Shown here piece by piece: positions 61,119 through 64,000 of a stretch of DNA of 64,000 bases. The stretch comes from Geopseudomonas aromaticivorans. GTDB taxonomy: Bacteria; Pseudomonadota; Gammaproteobacteria; Pseudomonadales; Pseudomonadaceae. The stretch covers positions 124,001 through 188,000 of the forward strand of contig NZ_JAHRGL010000071.1 of NCBI RefSeq assembly GCF_019097855.1, given 5' to 3'. How positions within the stretch are numbered: the first letter of the stretch is position 1; the number at the start of each line of letters is the position of its first letter. The notes below the pieces were generated by a model, which ran no database searches, was not told the origin of the DNA, and was given only the letters and a program-made list of their open reading frames with translations. Made by a program: the position numbers and the translations under genes.

Positions 61119-61970
61119 ATGACTACGCGTTCCTTTCGCGATCGGCTGCCCTGTGGCAGCCGATTGCTCGATTTGTCTCGCCCGCAGGTGATGGGCATCC
61201 TCAACGTCACCCCCGACTCGTTCTCCGATGGCGGCTCCTTCAATCACCTGGAGGACGCGCTGCGCCATGCCGAGGCGATGGTGCGCGCCGGCGCCACGCT
61301 GATCGACGTCGGTGGCGAGTCGACCCGCCCCGGTGCGCCGCCGGTTTCCGCGCAGGAAGAGCTGGATCGGGTCGCCCCGGCCGTCGAGGCGATTGCCCGC
61401 GAGCTGGACGTGATCATCTCGGTGGATACCTCCACCGCCGCGGTGATGCGCGAGTCGGCGCGTCTCGGCGCCGGACTGATCAACGACGTGCGCGCCCTGC
61501 AGCGTCCCGGTGCCCTGCAGGCGGTAGCGGACAGTGGCCTGCCGGTGTGCCTGATGCACATGCGCGGCGAGCCGACCACCATGCAGGACGATCCCCGCTA
61601 CCCGGACATCTACGCCGAAGTGCACGATTTCCTCGCCGAGCGCATGACCGCCTGCGCGCAGGCGGGCATTGCCCGCGAGCGCATCGTGCTGGATCCGGGC
61701 TTTGGTTTTGCCAAGACCCTGGAGCACAATCTGCGCCTGTTCCAGCAGCTGGAACGACTGCATGAGTTCGGCTTGCCGCTGCTGGTTGGCGTGTCGCGCA
61801 AGAGCATGATCGGCAAGGTGCTGGACAGGCCGGTGGGTGAGCGCCTGTATGGTAGTCTGGCCCTGGCGGCGCTGGCGGTGGCCAAGGGCGCGCAGATCCT
61901 GCGGGTGCACGATGTGGCCGAAACCGTGGATGTGGTTCGCATGATTGCCGCCGTGGAATGGGCGGATTGA
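61119..61970 (+). CDS. folP: Dihydropteroate synthase
   Basis: 283 residues of a TIM barrel. It condenses 6-hydroxymethyl-dihydropterin pyrophosphate with p-aminobenzoate and is the sulfonamide target. Signatures are MGILNVTPDSFSDGG, LIDVGGESTRPGA and VLDPGFGFAKTLEHN, with VGVSRKSMIG carrying the pterin/phosphate contacts. No insertion of the sul-gene type is visible. It starts seven bases after ftsH, with glmM 15 bases downstream. Confidence 0.96.
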   Translation: MTTRSFRDRLPCGSRLLDLSRPQVMGILNVTPDSFSDGGSFNHLEDALRHAEAMVRAGATLIDVGGESTRPGAPPVSAQEELDRVAPAVEAIARELDVIISVDTSTAAVMRESARLGAGLINDVRALQRPGALQAVADSGLPVCLMHMRGEPTTMQDDPRYPDIYAEVHDFLAERMTACAQAGIARERIVLDPGFGFAKTLEHNLRLFQQLERLHEFGLPLLVGVSRKSMIGKVLDRPVGERLYGSLALAALAVAKGAQILRVHDVAETVDVVRMIAAVEWAD

Positions 61971-61985
61971 CAGCAGGATGATGGA

Positions 61986-63329
61986 ATGAGCAGAAAATAT
62001 TTTGGTACCGACGGCATCCGCGGACGAGTCGGCGAGTTTCCGATCACCCCGGAGTTCATGCTCAAGCTGGGCTGGGCGGCGGGCATGGCGTTCCGTCGCC
62101 AGGGCCACTGCAAGGTGCTGATCGGCAAGGACACGCGGATTTCCGGCTACATGTTCGAGTCCGCCCTGCAGGCTGGCCTGATCGCTGCCGGAGCCGACGT
62201 GATGCTGCTCGGTCCGATGCCGACGCCGGCGGTGGCCTATCTGACCCGTACCTTTCACGCCGATGCCGGTATCGTCATCAGCGCCTCGCACAATCCGCAC
62301 TATGACAACGGCATCAAGTTCTTCTCCAGCAAGGGCAGCAAGCTGCCGGACGAGATCGAGGCGATGATCGAGGAGCTGCTGGATGCGCCGATGGTCGTGG
62401 CCGAGTCGGCGCAGCTGGGCAAGGCTTCGCGACTGAATGATGCCGCGGGCCGCTATATCGAGTTCTGCAAGAGCAGCGTGCCGACCAGCACCGATTTCGC
62501 CGGGCTCAAGCTGGTGCTCGACTGTGCCCATGGCGCCACCTACAAGGTGGCGCCCAGCGTGTTCCGCGAACTGGGCGCCGAGGTGGCGGTGATCGCCGCG
62601 CAGCCGGACGGACTGAACATCAACGCCGGTGTCGGCTCCACGCACGTGGGCGAGCTGCAGAAGGCGGTGCTCGAGCAGGGCGCCGACCTGGGCATCGCCT
62701 TCGATGGTGACGGCGACCGCGTGCTGATGGTCGACCACACCGGCGCGGTGGTCGATGGCGACGAGCTGCTGTACATCATCGCCACCGACCTCCAGGAGCG
62801 CGATCGCCTGCCGGAAGGCAGTGGCGTGGTCGGTACCCTGATGAGCAACCTGGGGCTCGAGCTGGCGCTGCAGGAGCGCGGCATTCCCCTGGTGCGCGCG
62901 AAAGTCGGCGACCGCTACGTGATGGCTGAGATGCTCGAGCGTGGCTGGGTCCTGGGCGGCGAGAACTCCGGCCATATCGTCTGCAGGCAGCATGTCACCA
63001 CCGGCGATGCGATCATCGCCGCCCTGCAGGTGCTGCTGGCCCTGCGCCGGCGTGGGCAGAGCCTCGCTGAGGCGCGCCACGGCCTGCACAAGTGCCCCCA
63101 GGTCTTGATCAACGTGCGTTTCGGTGGCGGTCAGGATCCGGTGGCGCACCCGGCGGTGCAGGATGCTTGTGCGCGGGTGACCGAGCAGATGGCCGGACGC
63201 GGTCGTGTGCTGCTGCGCAAGTCGGGTACCGAGCCGCTGGTGCGGGTAATGGTCGAGGGTGATGAGGAAGCCGTGGTGCGCGCGCACGCGGAAACCCTGG
63301 CTGCGCTGGTGAAAGAGCTATGTGCTTGA
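61986..63329 (+). CDS. glmM: Phosphoglucosamine mutase
   Basis: 447 residues. It converts glucosamine-6-phosphate to glucosamine-1-phosphate for UDP-GlcNAc, peptidoglycan and LPS. The phosphorylated serine is S101 in [13 protein letters not shown]. The Mg loop is [12 protein letters not shown], the sugar loop GGENSGHIV and the phosphate loop [14 protein letters not shown]. It is about two residues longer than the usual 445. It is co-directional with folP and tpiA. Confidence 0.97.
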   Translation: MSRKYFGTDGIRGRVGEFPITPEFMLKLGWAAGMAFRRQGHCKVLIGKDTRISGYMFESALQAGLIAAGADVMLLGPMPTPAVAYLTRTFHADAGIVISASHNPHYDNGIKFFSSKGSKLPDEIEAMIEELLDAPMVVAESAQLGKASRLNDAAGRYIEFCKSSVPTSTDFAGLKLVLDCAHGATYKVAPSVFRELGAEVAVIAAQPDGLNINAGVGSTHVGELQKAVLEQGADLGIAFDGDGDRVLMVDHTGAVVDGDELLYIIATDLQERDRLPEGSGVVGTLMSNLGLELALQERGIPLVRAKVGDRYVMAEMLERGWVLGGENSGHIVCRQHVTTGDAIIAALQVLLALRRRGQSLAEARHGLHKCPQVLINVRFGGGQDPVAHPAVQDACARVTEQMAGRGRVLLRKSGTEPLVRVMVEGDEEAVVRAHAETLAALVKELCA

Positions 63330-63394
63330 TTTCGCTTGCCAGTTTGCCGGTGCTTGAGTAACATCTGCGCCCACTTTGGACGACGAGGTTTAGC

Positions 63395-64000
63395 ATGCGC
63401 CGCCCCCTGGTCGCTGGTAACTGGAAGATGCATGGCACGCGTGCCAGCGTCGCCGAGCTGATCAAGAATTTGCGCATGCTGACCCTGCCAGTCGGTGTCG
63501 ATGTGGTGGTGATGCCACCTTGCCTGTACATTGCCCAGGTTCAGTCCGGGCTGGAAGGCAAGGCCATTGCTGTCGGTGCGCAAGACTGCGCAGTCGACCC
63601 CGTGCAGGGCGCGCTGACTGGCGAAATTGCCGCTGCCCAGTTGGTTGATGCCGGTTGCCGCTATGTATTGGTTGGGCACTCCGAGCGTCGGCTGCTGCTG
63701 GGCGAGAGTGATGCGGTAGTCGTTCGCAAGTTTGCCGCGGCGCAGTCCTGTGGTCTGATTCCGGTGCTGTGCGTAGGGGAGACTCTCGAGCAGCGCGAGG
63801 CGGGGCAAACCCTTGAAGTGGTGGCGCAGCAAGTGGGCGCTGTAGTCGAGGGGTTGGGTGTCGGTGTTTTCGCGGGTGCGGTGATTGCCTATGAGCCGGT
63901 ATGGGCCATCGGTACCGGCCTGACTGCGACTCCGCAGCAGGCGCAGGACGTACACGCGGCGATCCGCGCGCAGTTGGCGGCAGATAATGCCGAGATCGCG
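63395..64000 (+). CDS. tpiA: Triosephosphate isomerase (5' part, cut by window end)
   Basis: 202 codons are open to the last base. The N-terminus [14 protein letters not shown] holds the catalytic Lys; H95 lies in VGHSERR and E167 in [11 protein letters not shown]. All three active-site residues are present. It interconverts dihydroxyacetone phosphate and glyceraldehyde-3-phosphate. About 50 residues at the C-terminus lie beyond the window. Third-position GC is a little lower than in glmM. A GACGAGG ribosome site precedes the ATG. Confidence 0.97.
   Translation, partial: MRRPLVAGNWKMHGTRASVAELIKNLRMLTLPVGVDVVVMPPCLYIAQVQSGLEGKAIAVGAQDCAVDPVQGALTGEIAAAQLVDAGCRYVLVGHSERRLLLGESDAVVVRKFAAAQSCGLIPVLCVGETLEQREAGQTLEVVAQQVGAVVEGLGVGVFAGAVIAYEPVWAIGTGLTATPQQAQDVHAAIRAQLAADNAEIA

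Overview
The window is a compact, GC-rich gammaproteobacterial chromosome segment with core housekeeping genes on both strands and no mobile element, rRNA, tRNA or CRISPR array that I can support. Gene content, gene order and protein sequences point to Pseudomonas sensu lato (or a close relative such as Azotobacter). The indicators are cstA-ybdD-yjiA next to glyA and ettA, the full nuoA-N operon with fused nuoCD, the lldP-lldEFG-dld lactate cluster with divergent lldR, ispB/rplU-rpmA-obgE-proB, fur/recN, and grpE-dnaK-dnaJ-dapB-carAB-greA-yhbY-rlmE-ftsH-folP-glmM-tpiA. Species cannot be decided from the sequence alone.

Layout. 1-7 kb: tail of cstA, ybdD, yjiA, a PilZ protein, glyA, ettA and a multi-domain diguanylate cyclase. 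7-14.5 kb: a DksA-like zinc-finger gene, a Lon-like AAA+ protease, a small conserved gene flanked by DnaA-box sequences, a TIGR00645 membrane protein, then DUF6482, an FeS photolyase/cryptochrome and a 49-aa DUF2256 gene, followed by fklB. 14.5-19.5 kb: ispB divergent from rplU-rpmA-obgE-proB-creA. 19.5-34.7 kb: the 13-gene complex I operon on the minus strand. 34.7-43.4 kb: the lactate oxidation operon and its regulator. 43.4-47.8 kb: smpB, ratA-rnfH, bamE, fur, recN. 47.8-64 kb: heat-shock chaperones, dapB, pyrimidine/arginine carAB, greA, a DUF4149 gene, yhbY, rlmE, ftsH, folP, glmM and the start of tpiA.

Regulation is unusually legible here. I see a LexA box before recN, two sigma-32 promoters (grpE and dnaK), two FadR-type palindromes in the lldP/lldR gap, a terminator-type attenuator overlapped by a leader ORF before carA, TTGTACA repeats built into a promoter upstream of the DUF6482/photolyase genes (suggesting light control by a CarH/LitR-type MerR regulator), and two perfect DnaA boxes about 500 bp apart. 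The most interesting protein-level points are an FtsH whose protease domain looks unlike the usual Pseudomonas type while its ATPase half looks ordinary, a diguanylate cyclase with a degenerate receiver carrying Glu at the phospho-acceptor position, and a Fur protein with no cysteine at all.
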